Below are positions 33,066 to 44,605 of a stretch of DNA of 56,003 bases, one piece after another. The stretch spans positions 4,012 through 60,014 of the forward strand of contig JAGDVQ010000059.1 in assembly GCA_023255715.1 (NCBI GenBank), written 5' to 3'. The stretch is from Thiomonas sp. GTDB lineage: Bacteria; Pseudomonadota; Gammaproteobacteria; Burkholderiales; Burkholderiaceae_C. The position numbers and the translations under genes were made by a program. Each line of letters starts with the position of its first letter. Position 1 is the stretch's first letter. The notes beneath the pieces are model-generated. The model searched no databases. It was not told the DNA's origin and saw only the letters and a list, made by a program, of their open reading frames with translations.

Positions 33066-33581
33066 TCAGTGCGGCGGCTCCTTACCGTCGATCATCGCCA
33101 GCGGCAGCGGATAGCGTGCTCGCCAGCTGCCCACGGCCAGGCCGAGCAGGTGCAACGCGACCAGGCTCCAGAGCAAATCCGAGGCGAGGGCGTGCAGGGT
33201 CTGCAGAGTTTCATCGCCCCAGAATGCATCGGTGCGCAGAAGAAACCCGCCGATGCCAAGGGCCAGCACCGTGGCGAGCATTGCCAGCACATTCCACGCA
33301 GCCAGCGGGTTGTAGCCGTGCGCGAGCGCTGCACGCCCGGCGAGCAGGGCGCGCAGCCACTGCACCAGGCGGCGCGGGCTGTGCAGCAAGGTGTTCAGCC
33401 GGGCGTCTGGCGGCCCCCACAGTCCGTATCCCATGCGCCAGAGCACGGCTGCAGCGGCGACATATCCCAGCCAGACATGCGCGCTGCGCGAGGCGGATTC
33501 CACTGCCCAGGCCGCGATGCAACTTGCGGCCAGCGTCCAGTGATACAGCCGCAGCGGCAGGGCGATGCGCGCCGTGTTCAA
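33066..33581 (-). CDS. Cytochrome b561 domain membrane protein
   Basis: ALPLRLYHWTLAASCIAAWAVESASRSAHVWLGYVAAAAVLWRMGYGLWG...ALHLLGLAVGSWRARYPLPLAMIDGKEPPH; TTG start overlapping the stop of the PepSY gene. Confidence 0.85.
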   Translation of the reverse strand: MNTARIALPLRLYHWTLAASCIAAWAVESASRSAHVWLGYVAAAAVLWRMGYGLWGPPDARLNTLLHSPRRLVQWLRALLAGRAALAHGYNPLAAWNVLAMLATVLALGIGGFLLRTDAFWGDETLQTLHALASDLLWSLVALHLLGLAVGSWRARYPLPLAMIDGKEPPH

Positions 33582-33880
33582 TGGCGCTCCTCCTTGACGA
33601 CCTTGCCGTCGACCGGGTTGAAATAGATTTCAACTTTCTTGCCGGCTGCATCCTTGCCGTAGATTTCGTAGCAATTGCCCTTGGTGGTCTTGAACTTGTC
33701 GATCGCGTAGCCCTTGGCCTTCAGGTCGGTCTGAAACTTCGCGCTATCGAGCCAGGCCGATTGCGGCTTGTCGGTACAGGTGGGACCGGCCAGCGCCACA
33801 GTGGCGACCGCGCTCAACAGCAGGCCGCTCACTGCGGCGACCACCGAATGCAGCAAACCGGAAGAGGGAGAAAAACGCAT
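33578..33880 (-). CDS. PepSY domain-containing periplasmic protein
   Basis: Signal peptide plus CTDKPQSAWLDSAKFQTDLKAKGYAIDKFKTTKGNCYEIYGKDAAGKKVEIYFNPVDGKVVKEERH. Confidence 0.88.
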   Translation of the reverse strand: MRFSPSSGLLHSVVAAVSGLLLSAVATVALAGPTCTDKPQSAWLDSAKFQTDLKAKGYAIDKFKTTKGNCYEIYGKDAAGKKVEIYFNPVDGKVVKEERH

Positions 33881-33913
33881 CGCAAACTCCTGGAAGAAAA
33901 GTCAATCGTTTTC

Positions 33914-33932
33914 AAATAGTAATGATTCGCAA
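33914..33932 (-). promoter_or_regulatory. Candidate Fur box upstream of the PepSY/cytochrome b561 genes
   Basis: Minus strand TTGCGAATCATTACTATTT contains the AATCATTA core of the Fur consensus, 34-52 bp upstream of the PepSY start. Confidence 0.55.
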
Positions 33933-33984
33933 CATTCATTCGATGATGACCTGCCGGACTGCAGGGGATTTCGAAGGGGATTTG

Positions 33985-34335
33985 CGCGAGGGACCGACCG
34001 CGGCGCGGCGCTGCAGGATATGCTGGCGCAATGGCAGCGTCTGCCCGGCAAGCTGATGCCCGGGGCCGTACGGCCGCATCTGCGAGAAATGCTCTGCGCG
34101 GCGATGAATGTCTCGGTGTCGCTCGTGACGCTGGAGCAGAACGAGGTGGTCAAGCGTCTGGCCGGCTGGGCTGCGCTGCTGGCCGTGCCCACTCTGCCCA
34201 CCGGCCTGGTTCGGCATAAACTTTCACCACATGCCCGAGCTGGATCTGCCCTGGGCCTATCCGGCACGCATCGTCTTCACCGTGGGGCTGTGCGGCGGGC
34301 TGTATGACTGGCTCAAGCGCTCGCGCTGGCTGTAG
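33985..34335 (+). pseudogene. corA magnesium transporter remnant (N-terminus missing, +1 frameshift)
   Basis: The frame at 34020 encodes a CorA-like C-terminus (MPGAVRPHLREMLCAAMNVSVSLVTLEQNEVVKRLAGWAALLAVPTLPT), then jumps frame at about 34200 into (A)WFGINFHHMPELDLPWAYPARIVFTVGLCGGLYDWLKRSRWL*. Removing one G in ACCGGCC restores it. The CorA soluble domain is absent. Confidence 0.85.
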
Positions 34336-34368
34336 CGCTTTGATTGCACCTTTTGCGGGTTTCCACCC

Positions 34369-35013
34369 ATGCCTGACATCCACCACTTCACCCTGTTCCT
34401 GCTCTCGGGTCTGTTGCTCAACATGACGCCAGGCGCGGACATGCTGTTCATCGTGTCGCGCAGTGCGCAGCAGGGCGCGCGGGCAGGCGCGATGGCGGCG
34501 CTGGGAGTGGGAGCGGGCTGCCTGGTGCATGTCACTGCGGCGGCCGTGGGGCTGTCGGCGTTGATTGCGGCATCCGATCTGGCGTTCAGTGTGGTGAAGT
34601 GGCTGGGCGCGGCGTATCTGGTGTGGCTGGGCATGGGGCTGCTGCGTGCGAGGCCGCAGACGCCTTCTTTGGCATCGGCGCGCCTGCCCGCTGCAACCTT
34701 GCGGGCGGTGTTCTGGCAAGGTGTGCTGACCAATGTTCTGAATCCGAAAATCGTGCTGTTCTTCCTGGCGTTTCTGCCGCAGTTCGTCGGTGCATCGACG
34801 AGTGGACAGGGCTGGGCGTTTCTCCTGCTCGGGGTGGTGTTCACCGTGAATGGCACCCTGTTCAACCTGGGTGTGGCCTGGGTGGCGGCGCGGGCGCGTG
34901 GACACATGGCGGGCGTGGGACGCATGCAGCGCCTGGCGCATTGGGTGCGACGGCTGACGGGTGTCATGTTTGTCGGTCTGGGCTTGCGCCTGGCTTTGGC
35001 GTCCCGGGTGTAG
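34369..35013 (+). CDS. LysE/RhtB-family amino acid exporter
   Basis: FLLSGLLLNMTPGADMLFIVSRSAQQGARAGAMAALGVGAGCLVHVTAAAVGLSALI...NPKIVLFFLAFLPQFV. Confidence 0.93.
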   Translation: MPDIHHFTLFLLSGLLLNMTPGADMLFIVSRSAQQGARAGAMAALGVGAGCLVHVTAAAVGLSALIAASDLAFSVVKWLGAAYLVWLGMGLLRARPQTPSLASARLPAATLRAVFWQGVLTNVLNPKIVLFFLAFLPQFVGASTSGQGWAFLLLGVVFTVNGTLFNLGVAWVAARARGHMAGVGRMQRLAHWVRRLTGVMFVGLGLRLALASRV

Positions 35014-35104
35014 GGCCGGCTCGGGCAGGGCTGTTTCAAAACCAAGTGTGTGCGGGCATTTCATCGGCAGACGCGCGCGGATCGCGAACCGATAGAATGC
35101 ACGA

Positions 35105-35228
35105 CTTCCCGAGGAGCGTTGCAACGCATGGGTGGCGGTTTTTGGCCCCACCTGTCGCCAGGCTCGGGACTTTGATCGCAGGTGGCCCGCTGAAAGTCGC
35201 GGCCGCTTTCCTTCAACGGCGCTCACCC
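35105..35228 (+). ncRNA. SAH (S-adenosylhomocysteine) riboswitch
   Basis: CCCGAG (35108-35113) pairs with CTCGGG (35163-35168); GAGCG (35114-35118) forms the pseudoknot with CGCTC (35220-35224); CCGAGGAGCGTTGCAACG, CCAGGCTCGGG and CAACGGCGCTCACCC match the SAH riboswitch family pattern; directly upstream of ahcY-metF. Confidence 0.88.
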
Positions 35229-35290
35229 AACCCGTGCCGGGCGCGGGATGCGGTGCGCATCCGTTCCCGGCCACTTTGTTCGGAGTGTGT

Positions 35291-36709
<1,419 letters not shown>

Positions 36710-36712
36710 TGC

Positions 36713-37561
36713 ATGGCCTCGTCACAACCGGTCAGTCTGAGCTTCGAGTTCTTCCCGCCCAAGACGCCCGAGGGCGCGGACAAGCTGCGGGCGGTGCGCC
36801 AGCGTCTGTATGCGCGTCGGCCCGAGTTCTGCTCCGTCACCTTCGGCGCGGGGGGATCCACGCAGGAGGGCACGCTGCAGACGGTGCGCGAGATCCTCGC
36901 CGAGGGCATGGATGCCGCGCCGCACCTGTCGTGCATCGGCGCCAGCCGTGCGTCGGTGCGCGGACATCTGCAGGCGTTCCGCGCCGCGGGGGTCAAGCGC
37001 ATTGTCGCGCTGCGTGGCGATCTGCCGTCGGGCTACGGCATCGGCGGCGAGTTTCACCATGCCCGCGATCTGGTGGCGTTCATCCGTGACGAGATGGGCA
37101 GCGCGTTTCACATCGAAGTGGCGGCCTATCCCGAGATGCATCCGCAGGCCAGAAGCCCGCAGGACGATCTGCAGCACTTTGCCGACAAGGTGCGCGCCGG
37201 GGCCGACTCGGCGATCACGCAATATTTCTACAGCGCGGCGGCCTACCGCCGCTTTGTCGACGACGTGCGTGCGCTGGGTCTGGATGTGCCGGTGGTGCCG
37301 GGCATCATGCCCATCACCAATTCCAGCCAGTTGCTGCGTTTTTCCGAGGTGTGCGGCGCCGAGATTCCGCGCTGGATCCGGCTGCGGCTGCAGAGCTATG
37401 GCGACGACCGCGAATCCATCCGCGCGTTTGGTCGCGAGGTGGTCGCCAGCCTGTGCGAGGAACTCATCGCCAGCGGTGCGCCAGGGCTGCATTTCTACAC
37501 CCTGAACCAGGCCGAGCCGACGCTGGCGGTGCTCGACGACCTGGGACGTCAAGCGGCCTGA
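36713..37561 (+). CDS. metF: 5,10-methylenetetrahydrofolate reductase
   Basis: VSLSFEFFPPKTPEGADKLRAVRQRLYARRPEFCSVTFGAGGSTQEGT..., ALRGDLPSGYG, ITQYFYSAAAYRRFV. Confidence 0.97.
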   Translation: MASSQPVSLSFEFFPPKTPEGADKLRAVRQRLYARRPEFCSVTFGAGGSTQEGTLQTVREILAEGMDAAPHLSCIGASRASVRGHLQAFRAAGVKRIVALRGDLPSGYGIGGEFHHARDLVAFIRDEMGSAFHIEVAAYPEMHPQARSPQDDLQHFADKVRAGADSAITQYFYSAAAYRRFVDDVRALGLDVPVVPGIMPITNSSQLLRFSEVCGAEIPRWIRLRLQSYGDDRESIRAFGREVVASLCEELIASGAPGLHFYTLNQAEPTLAVLDDLGRQAA

Positions 37562-38769
37562 CGCGGCCCGCCTGCGGCATGCAGCAGCAGTGCCGCCAGC
37601 GCGAAGCCCGCGCCTGCTGCGGTCACGGCGGCCCAGCCGCCCGCAGTCCAGGCATGACTGGCGACGAACGAGCCGAGCGAGCCGCCGATGAAATACAGCG
37701 TCATGTACACCGCGTTGATGCGGCTGCGCGCCGCTGCGTCCAGCGCATAGATGCGCGTCTGGTTGGCGATCTGGCTGCCCTGCACCCCGGCGTCGAGCAG
37801 CAGTACCCCGGCGATCAGCCACCACAACCCGTGCGCCCCCGGCGCGAACACCGCCCAGGACAGCAGGGTCAACGTCAGCGCTGCGAACAGCACCCGGCGC
37901 GGCCCACCCGGCCTGTCGGAATGTCGGCCAGAGATCGGCGCGACCAGCGCGCCCATGATGCCCAGAATGCCGAAGGCACCCACCACCGCCGGGCCGAACC
38001 CATAGGCCGGGCTTTGCAGCAAGGGCGTCAGCCCCACCCAGAACACGCTGAAGCTGGCGAAGAACAGCCCGCCAGTGATCCCGGCAAGACGCAGATCGCG
38101 GTGCAATGTGAACTGTTGCAGTGTGGAGCGCAGCAGCGTGGCGTAGCTCTGGCCCGCAGCGCCTTCGTCCACCGGCAGCCGCGGCAGCACGCGCCACAGC
38201 ATGATCCACATGCCGATGTTCACCAGCGTGGCAAACACATAGACCGCTTGCCAGTTCAGCAGTGCGGCAATGCCACCGGCGAGCACCCGCCCGCCCAGGA
38301 TGCCCACCAGCAGACCGCTCATCACCAGACCGATGGCCTTGCCGCGCGACTGCGGCGGCGCCAGGTGCGCGACCATCGGAATGATCTGCTGCGCAATGCT
38401 GGAAAGCATGCCGATGGCAAACGACGCCGCAGCCAGCATCAGCACACTGGGCGCCAGCGCAGCGCCCAGCAGCGCGGGGACGAGCAGCGCGGCCATGATC
38501 AGAATGACCTGATGGCGCGCATGGCGGTCGCCCAGCGGCCCCAGCAGCAGCAGCCCGGCGGCATAGCCGATCTGCGTGGCCGACGGCACCGCGGCCACGC
38601 CAGCCACGGTGGTGTGGAAATGCTGCGCAAACTGCTCGAGCAGCGGTTGGGCGTAATAGATGTTGGCAACCGAGATTCCGCACGCCAGGGCCATGAAGCC
38701 GATGAAATGGCGCGACATGGGCGGATGCGCAGCGGATGGAAGGGCAGAAACCGAGGTGTTGGCAGACAT
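37549..38769 (-). CDS. MFS transporter
   Basis: 12-TM MFS; MSANTSVSALPSAAHPPMSRHFIGFMALACGISVANIYYAQPLLEQFA...LLLLGPLGDRHARHQVILI. Confidence 0.9.
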   Translation of the reverse strand: MSANTSVSALPSAAHPPMSRHFIGFMALACGISVANIYYAQPLLEQFAQHFHTTVAGVAAVPSATQIGYAAGLLLLGPLGDRHARHQVILIMAALLVPALLGAALAPSVLMLAAASFAIGMLSSIAQQIIPMVAHLAPPQSRGKAIGLVMSGLLVGILGGRVLAGGIAALLNWQAVYVFATLVNIGMWIMLWRVLPRLPVDEGAAGQSYATLLRSTLQQFTLHRDLRLAGITGGLFFASFSVFWVGLTPLLQSPAYGFGPAVVGAFGILGIMGALVAPISGRHSDRPGGPRRVLFAALTLTLLSWAVFAPGAHGLWWLIAGVLLLDAGVQGSQIANQTRIYALDAAARSRINAVYMTLYFIGGSLGSFVASHAWTAGGWAAVTAAGAGFALAALLLHAAGGPRQAA

Positions 38770-38894
38770 GGTGAAATTCTTTTGCAGCCGCGTATTGTCG
38801 CGGTGCATCCATCTGGCTGCTTGCCGGGGGACTTCACGCCGGTCAGGGTGGCCCTACACTGCAAATTCCTCGATCTCTCAGTGCCTGTCTGAAC

Positions 38895-39986
38895 ATGCCC
38901 CAAGTTCTCGATTCTGCGGTTCACGCCGCCCTTCAAACCCTGCTGGACCCGCAGACCGGCCGCTCGCTGGTGGCGGAAAAGGCCATCAAAAATCTGCGCG
39001 TGGACGGCGGTGACGTCTCGTTGGAGGTCGAGCTCGGCTATCCCGCGCGCAGCCTGCATGCCGAGCTGCAAAGGCAGGTGATTGCCGCGCTGCGCGCCGT
39101 GCCCGGGGTGCAGAACGTGTCGGTGGCGGTGCGCAGCCATGTGGTGTCGCACGCGGTGCAGCGCGGCCTGAAGCCGCTGCCCGAAGTGAAGAACATCATC
39201 GCCGTGGCGTCTGGCAAGGGCGGGGTGGGCAAGAGCACCACCGCGGCCAATCTGGCGCTGGCGCTGGCGGCAGAAGGCGCACGCGTCGGCCTGCTTGATG
39301 CCGACATTTACGGCCCGTCGCAGCCGATGATGATGGGCATCTCGGGTCAGCCGCAAAGCCGCGACGGCCAGACCATGGAGCCGCTGGAAAATTACGGCGT
39401 GCAGATCATGTCGATCGGCTTTCTGATCGAGGCCGACAACCCCATGATCTGGCGCGGCCCGATGGCCACGCAGGCGCTCGAACAACTGCTGCGCCAGACC
39501 GCGTGGCAGGATCTGGACTATCTCATCGTCGACATGCCGCCGGGCACGGGCGACATCCAGTTGACGCTGAGCCAGCGCGTGCCGCTGACCGGCGCTGTCA
39601 TCGTCACCACGCCGCAGGACATCGCGCTGCTCGATGCGCGCAAGGGCCTGAAAATGTTTGAGAAGGTCGGCGTGCCGATTCTCGGCATCGTCGAGAACAT
39701 GGCGATGCACGTGTGCTCGCACTGCGGTCACGTCGAGCACATTTTCGGCGAGGGCGGCGGGCAGCGCATGAGCGCCGAATACGGGGTGGACTACCTCGGC
39801 GGTCTGCCGCTGGACATCCGCATCCGCGAACAGGCCGACGGCGGACGTCCGACCGTCGTGGCCGATCCCGACAGCGCGGTCGCGCAGAGCTACAAGGCCA
39901 TCGCCCGCGTGGTTGCCGTGAAGGTGGCGCAGCAGGGCCGCGACTACACCGCCAAGTTCCCGACCATCAGCGTGCAGAACAGCTGA
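38895..39986 (+). CDS. apbC: Iron-sulfur cluster carrier protein Mrp/ApbC
   Basis: DUF59 N-terminus plus [63 protein letters not shown]. Confidence 0.95.
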   Translation: MPQVLDSAVHAALQTLLDPQTGRSLVAEKAIKNLRVDGGDVSLEVELGYPARSLHAELQRQVIAALRAVPGVQNVSVAVRSHVVSHAVQRGLKPLPEVKNIIAVASGKGGVGKSTTAANLALALAAEGARVGLLDADIYGPSQPMMMGISGQPQSRDGQTMEPLENYGVQIMSIGFLIEADNPMIWRGPMATQALEQLLRQTAWQDLDYLIVDMPPGTGDIQLTLSQRVPLTGAVIVTTPQDIALLDARKGLKMFEKVGVPILGIVENMAMHVCSHCGHVEHIFGEGGGQRMSAEYGVDYLGGLPLDIRIREQADGGRPTVVADPDSAVAQSYKAIARVVAVKVAQQGRDYTAKFPTISVQNS

Positions 39987-40006
39987 GCCGCGCAGCGGAC
40001 CGAGCC

Positions 40007-43000
40007 ATGTCTGCAACGGGTCGCTGGCAATTCTGGATCGACCGCGGGGGCACGTTCACCGACATCGTCGCGCGTCGCCCCGATGGCGCGCTGCTCACGC
40101 ACAAGCTGCTGTCGGAAAACCCCGAGCAATACCGCGACGCCGCGGTTGCCGGCATCCGGCAGCTGCTCGGGCTGCCGCCCGGTGCAAGGATCACCCCGCA
40201 GCAGGTGGAGTGCGTGCGCATGGGCACGACGGTGGCGACCAATGCGCTGCTCGAGCGCAAGGGCGAACCGTTGGTGCTGGTGACCACGCGTGGGTTTCGC
40301 GATGCGCTGCGCATCGCGTACCAAAACCGCCCGCGGTTGTTCGACCGGCGCATCGTGCTGCCCGAGCTGCTCTACAGCCGGGTGATCGAGGCGCAGGAGC
40401 GCGTTGCCGCCGATGGCACGGTGCTGCAACCGCTGGACTGTGCTGCGCTGCGCGCCGCGCTGCAACAGGCGTTCGACGCCGGGCTGCGCGCGGTGGCGGT
40501 CGTGTTCCTGCACGGCTGGCGCGCGACTTTGCACGAGGCGCAGGCGGCGGACATCGCGCGCACGATTGGTTTCACCCAGATCAGCACCTCGCACGAAGTC
40601 AGCCCACTGATCAAGTTCGTCTCGCGCGGCGACACCACGGTGGTCGATGCCTACCTCTCGCCCATCCTGCGGCGCTATGTCGAGCAGGTGGCTGCCGAAA
40701 TGCCGGGAGTGCCGCTGCTGTTCATGCAGTCCAGCGGCGGGCTGACCGAGGCGGGCGGATTTCGCGGCAAGGACGCCGTGCTCTCCGGTCCGGCTGGCGG
40801 CATCGTCGGCATGGCGCGCACCGCGCAGGCCGCAGGCCATGCCCGGGTCATCGGCTTCGACATGGGCGGCACCTCGACCGATGTGTCGCATTTCGACGGC
40901 CGCCTCGAGCGCGTGTTCGACACCGAGGTGGCCGGGGTGCGGCTGCGCGCGCCGATGCTGCACATCCACACCGTCGCCGCAGGCGGCAGCTCGATCCTGC
41001 ATTTCGACGGCGCGCGGCTGCGCGTCGGCCCGGATTCGGCCGGCGCCAATCCCGGCCCGGCGTGTTACCGCCGCGGCGGGCCGCTGACCATCACCGATGC
41101 GAATGTGCTGCTCGGGCGCATCCGGCCCGAGCACTTTCCCGCGGTGTTCGGCCCGCATGCCGATCAGCCGCTCGACCTGGAGACGGTGCGCGAGCGGTTT
41201 GCGCAGCTGGCTGCGCGCATCGCCATTGATACCGGGCAGCCGCAAACCCCGGAAGGGGTGGCCGAAGGCTATCTGGCGATTGCGGTGCAGGCCATGGCCG
41301 GTGCGATCAAGCGCATTTCGCTGGCGCGCGGGCACGACGTGACGCGCTACACCCTGCAATGTTTCGGCGGTGCAGGGGCACAACATGCCTGCGCCGTGGC
41401 CGAGGCGCTGGGCATGGAGCGCGTGTTCATCCACCGCTACGCCGGAGTGCTGTCGGCCTATGGCATGGGTCTGGCCGAGCAGACCGCGATGCAGCAGCGC
41501 AGTGTGGAAGCGCCGCTGGACGATGCGCTGCTGCCCCGCCTGCAGGCCTTGCGCGATGCGCTGGCCGCGCAAGTCACGCAGGAACTGCTGGCGCAGGAGG
41601 TGCCCGCAGGCGCCATTCGCCTGCAGGTCAAGGTGCTGCTGCGGTATGACGGCAGCGATGCAGCACTTCCCGTGGCGCTTGCCGATGCACCGTCCATGCG
41701 CGCCGCGTTCGAGCAGACCTATCTGCAGCGTTACGCGCACCACATGCCCGAGCGTGGCCTGGTGGTGGATGCCCTTCTGGTGGAGGCCGCGGGCGGCGGC
41801 GAGCCGGTCCTGTCGGAGCCACAGCGCACGCCCATCGCGGGGGAGATGCCGCGATGGGCCGTGCTGCCTGTCTTCATCGACGGGCGCTGGCAAGAGGCGG
41901 CGCTGGTGCAACGGGCCGACTGCCTGCCTGGCCAGCAGATCGACGGCCCGGCCATTCTCACCGAGACCAATACCACCCTGTTCATTGCGCCCGGCTGGCG
42001 CGCAGGCATCACCGCAGCCGGGCATGTGGAGCTGCAGCGGCTGGCCGCCCAGGCCCGCGCGCGCGACGACACCACCACGGTCGATCCGGTGCGGCTGGAA
42101 CTGTTCAACAACCTGTTCATGCACATTGCCGAACAGATGGGGGTGCAGCTGCAGAACACCGCGGTGTCGGTCAACATCAAGGAGCGGCTGGATTTTTCCT
42201 GCGCGCTGTTCGACAGCGAGGGGCAGTTGATCGCCAACGCGCCGCATGTGCCGGTGCATCTGGGGTCGATGGGCGAAAGCATCCAGACCGTGATCCGCCA
42301 GAACCGCGCCGCGATGCGGCCCGGCGACGTGTTCCTGCTCAACGACCCCTACCACGGCGGCACGCACCTGCCCGACATCACCGTGGTGACCCCGGTGTTC
42401 GACCAGGCCGGTGCGCAGGTGCTGTTCTATGTCGGCTCACGCGGCCATCATGCCGACATCGGCGGCATCACCCCGGGTTCGATGCCGCCGTTTTCGCGCC
42501 GCATCGACGAGGAAGGCGTGGTGATCGACAACTTCAAGCTGGTCGACGCCGGTCGGCTGCGTGAGGCCGAACTGCTCGCGCTGCTGCAATGCGGCCCCTG
42601 GCCCGCCCGCAATCCGCAGCAGAACCTGGCCGACCTGAAGGCGCAGATCGCAGCCAACCAGATTGGCGTTCAGGAACTGCAACGCCTGGTGATGGATCAT
42701 GGCCTCGGCGTTGTCCAGGCCTATATGCGCCATGTGCAGGACAACGCCGAAGCCGCGGTACGCCGGGTGATCGGCGCGCTGCACGATGGTCGGTTCAGCC
42801 TGGAACTCGACACCGGCGCACGCATCTGCGTGGCCATCCGTGTGGACCCTGCCGCGCGCAGCGCCGTCATCGACTTCACCGGCACCTCGCCGCAGCAGCC
42901 GGACAACCTCAATGCGCCCAGGGCCGTGACCGTCGCTGCGGTGCTGTATGTGTTCCGCTGCCTGGTGGATGACGACATTCCGCTCAACGCCGGGTGTCTG

Positions 43001-43633
43001 AAGCCGCTGCAGCTCATCATTCCCGAGGGCTCGATGCTGGCGCCGCGCCCGCCCGCTGCCGTGGTGGCCGGCAATGTGGAGGTCAGCATGTGCGTGACCA
43101 ATGCGCTGTTCGGCGCGCTGGGGGTGCAGGCCGCCAGCCAGTGCACCATGAACAATTTCACCTTCGGCAACGCGCAGCATCAGTACTACGAAACCATCGC
43201 CGGTGGCTCGGGCGCGGGCGGCGTGTTCGATGCCCAGGGCCAGCAAATCGGCGGCTTCGACGGGACCTCGGTGGTGCAGACCCACATGACCAACTCGCGC
43301 CTGACCGACCCCGAGGTGCTGGAATGGCGCTACCCGGTGCGGTTGGACAGCTTTGCAATCCGCACCGGATCGGGCGGGGCGGGGCGCTGGCGCGGTGGTG
43401 ACGGCGGTGTGCGCCGCATCCGCTTTCTCGCGCCGATGACCGCGGCCATCCTGTCCAACGGACGGCGCGTGGGCGCGGTTGGGCTGCATGGCGGTGCCTC
43501 CGGCGCGGTGGGCATCAACCGTGTGGAGCGCGCCGACGGCAGGTGCGAAACCCTGCCCGCATCAGCCAGCGTGGAACTGCGGGCGGGCGATGTGTTTGTC
43601 ATCGAAACGCCGGGTGGCGGCGGGTATGGTTGA
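40007..43633 (+). CDS. Fused hydantoinase A/B family protein (5-oxoprolinase-like)
   Basis: HyuA half ([67 protein letters not shown]) and HyuB half ([64 protein letters not shown]) in one 1208-aa frame. Confidence 0.94.
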   Translation: MSATGRWQFWIDRGGTFTDIVARRPDGALLTHKLLSENPEQYRDAAVAGIRQLLGLPPGARITPQQVECVRMGTTVATNALLERKGEPLVLVTTRGFRDALRIAYQNRPRLFDRRIVLPELLYSRVIEAQERVAADGTVLQPLDCAALRAALQQAFDAGLRAVAVVFLHGWRATLHEAQAADIARTIGFTQISTSHEVSPLIKFVSRGDTTVVDAYLSPILRRYVEQVAAEMPGVPLLFMQSSGGLTEAGGFRGKDAVLSGPAGGIVGMARTAQAAGHARVIGFDMGGTSTDVSHFDGRLERVFDTEVAGVRLRAPMLHIHTVAAGGSSILHFDGARLRVGPDSAGANPGPACYRRGGPLTITDANVLLGRIRPEHFPAVFGPHADQPLDLETVRERFAQLAARIAIDTGQPQTPEGVAEGYLAIAVQAMAGAIKRISLARGHDVTRYTLQCFGGAGAQHACAVAEALGMERVFIHRYAGVLSAYGMGLAEQTAMQQRSVEAPLDDALLPRLQALRDALAAQVTQELLAQEVPAGAIRLQVKVLLRYDGSDAALPVALADAPSMRAAFEQTYLQRYAHHMPERGLVVDALLVEAAGGGEPVLSEPQRTPIAGEMPRWAVLPVFIDGRWQEAALVQRADCLPGQQIDGPAILTETNTTLFIAPGWRAGITAAGHVELQRLAAQARARDDTTTVDPVRLELFNNLFMHIAEQMGVQLQNTAVSVNIKERLDFSCALFDSEGQLIANAPHVPVHLGSMGESIQTVIRQNRAAMRPGDVFLLNDPYHGGTHLPDITVVTPVFDQAGAQVLFYVGSRGHHADIGGITPGSMPPFSRRIDEEGVVIDNFKLVDAGRLREAELLALLQCGPWPARNPQQNLADLKAQIAANQIGVQELQRLVMDHGLGVVQAYMRHVQDNAEAAVRRVIGALHDGRFSLELDTGARICVAIRVDPAARSAVIDFTGTSPQQPDNLNAPRAVTVAAVLYVFRCLVDDDIPLNAGCLKPLQLIIPEGSMLAPRPPAAVVAGNVEVSMCVTNALFGALGVQAASQCTMNNFTFGNAQHQYYETIAGGSGAGGVFDAQGQQIGGFDGTSVVQTHMTNSRLTDPEVLEWRYPVRLDSFAIRTGSGGAGRWRGGDGGVRRIRFLAPMTAAILSNGRRVGAVGLHGGASGAVGINRVERADGRCETLPASASVELRAGDVFVIETPGGGGYG

Positions 43634-43636
43634 GGC

Positions 43637-44605
43637 ATGGAAACACCCGCACTGGTCACACTCACCCTCAACCCCTGCGTGGACGTCAGCTACGACATCA
43701 CCCAGCTGATCGAGGATCAGAAAGTCCACGCCAACGCCAACCGGCTCGATCCGGGTGGCAACGGCATCAATGTGGCGCGCGCGCTCAAGCGCCTGCAGAT
43801 GCCCGCGGTGGCCTGCACGGTGCTGGGCGGGGAGATCGGCGATCTGTTCACACGGCTGGTGACCGGGCAGATCGAGCAGCTTCATGCCGTGCGCATTGCC
43901 GGCGAGACCCGCATCAACGTCACCCTGCAGCAGCAGCAGCCGCGGGCGCAGTTCGAGGTCAGCGGCATCGGTCCAACGCTCGACGCCAGCACGCTGCAGC
44001 ACATCACCGACACCGTGCTGCGGCTGACCGGCGACGGGTTTGCCGTGCTCACCGGCTCGCGCATGCCCGGCGTGCCGACCGACTTCTACGCGCAACTGAT
44101 CCGCAGGCTGCAGGTCCAGGGTGCGCGCACCGTGATCGATGCGCAGGGGGACATGCTGGCGCAGGCGGTTGCCGCACGGCCCTTTCTGATCAAGCCCAAT
44201 CGCGTTGAACTCGAACAACTGCTGCAGCAAACCTTGCCCGACAGGCAGGCCGTCATCGCGGCGGCGCAATCTGTCTGCGCGCGCGGGGTGCGCTGGGTCT
44301 GCGTGTCCCTGGGCGGCGAGGGGGCCGTGCTGGTGAGTGCCACCGAGGTCTACGTGGGCGAGGCCCCTGTCGTGCCTGTGGTCTCCACCGTGGGTGCTGG
44401 TGATTCGATGGTCGCCGGCCTGCTCAGTGGCTTTTCGCGTGGAGAGGCACCGGCCAATGCGCTGCGCCTCGCCTTGGCCTGCGGCAGCGGCACTGCGGCC
44501 CAGCCGGGCACCGAACTGTTCGACCCGGCCGCGCTGCCGGAACTGCTGGCACGGGCGCAGGTTGCGGTGGTCGCCGCGCCGGCTGCAACGCGGTTCAGCG
44601 CTTGA
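43637..44605 (+). CDS. PfkB-family hexose/phosphofructokinase-like kinase
   Basis: VTLTLNPCVDVSYDITQLIEDQKVHANANRLDPGGNGINVARALKRL; VSTVGAGDSMVAGLLSGFSRG. Confidence 0.92.
   Translation: METPALVTLTLNPCVDVSYDITQLIEDQKVHANANRLDPGGNGINVARALKRLQMPAVACTVLGGEIGDLFTRLVTGQIEQLHAVRIAGETRINVTLQQQQPRAQFEVSGIGPTLDASTLQHITDTVLRLTGDGFAVLTGSRMPGVPTDFYAQLIRRLQVQGARTVIDAQGDMLAQAVAARPFLIKPNRVELEQLLQQTLPDRQAVIAAAQSVCARGVRWVCVSLGGEGAVLVSATEVYVGEAPVVPVVSTVGAGDSMVAGLLSGFSRGEAPANALRLALACGSGTAAQPGTELFDPAALPELLARAQVAVVAAPAATRFSA

Noticed and set aside
39944-42367. 807-aa minus-strand ORF
   Set aside because: Antisense to the HyuA half of the 5-oxoprolinase; no plausible protein features.
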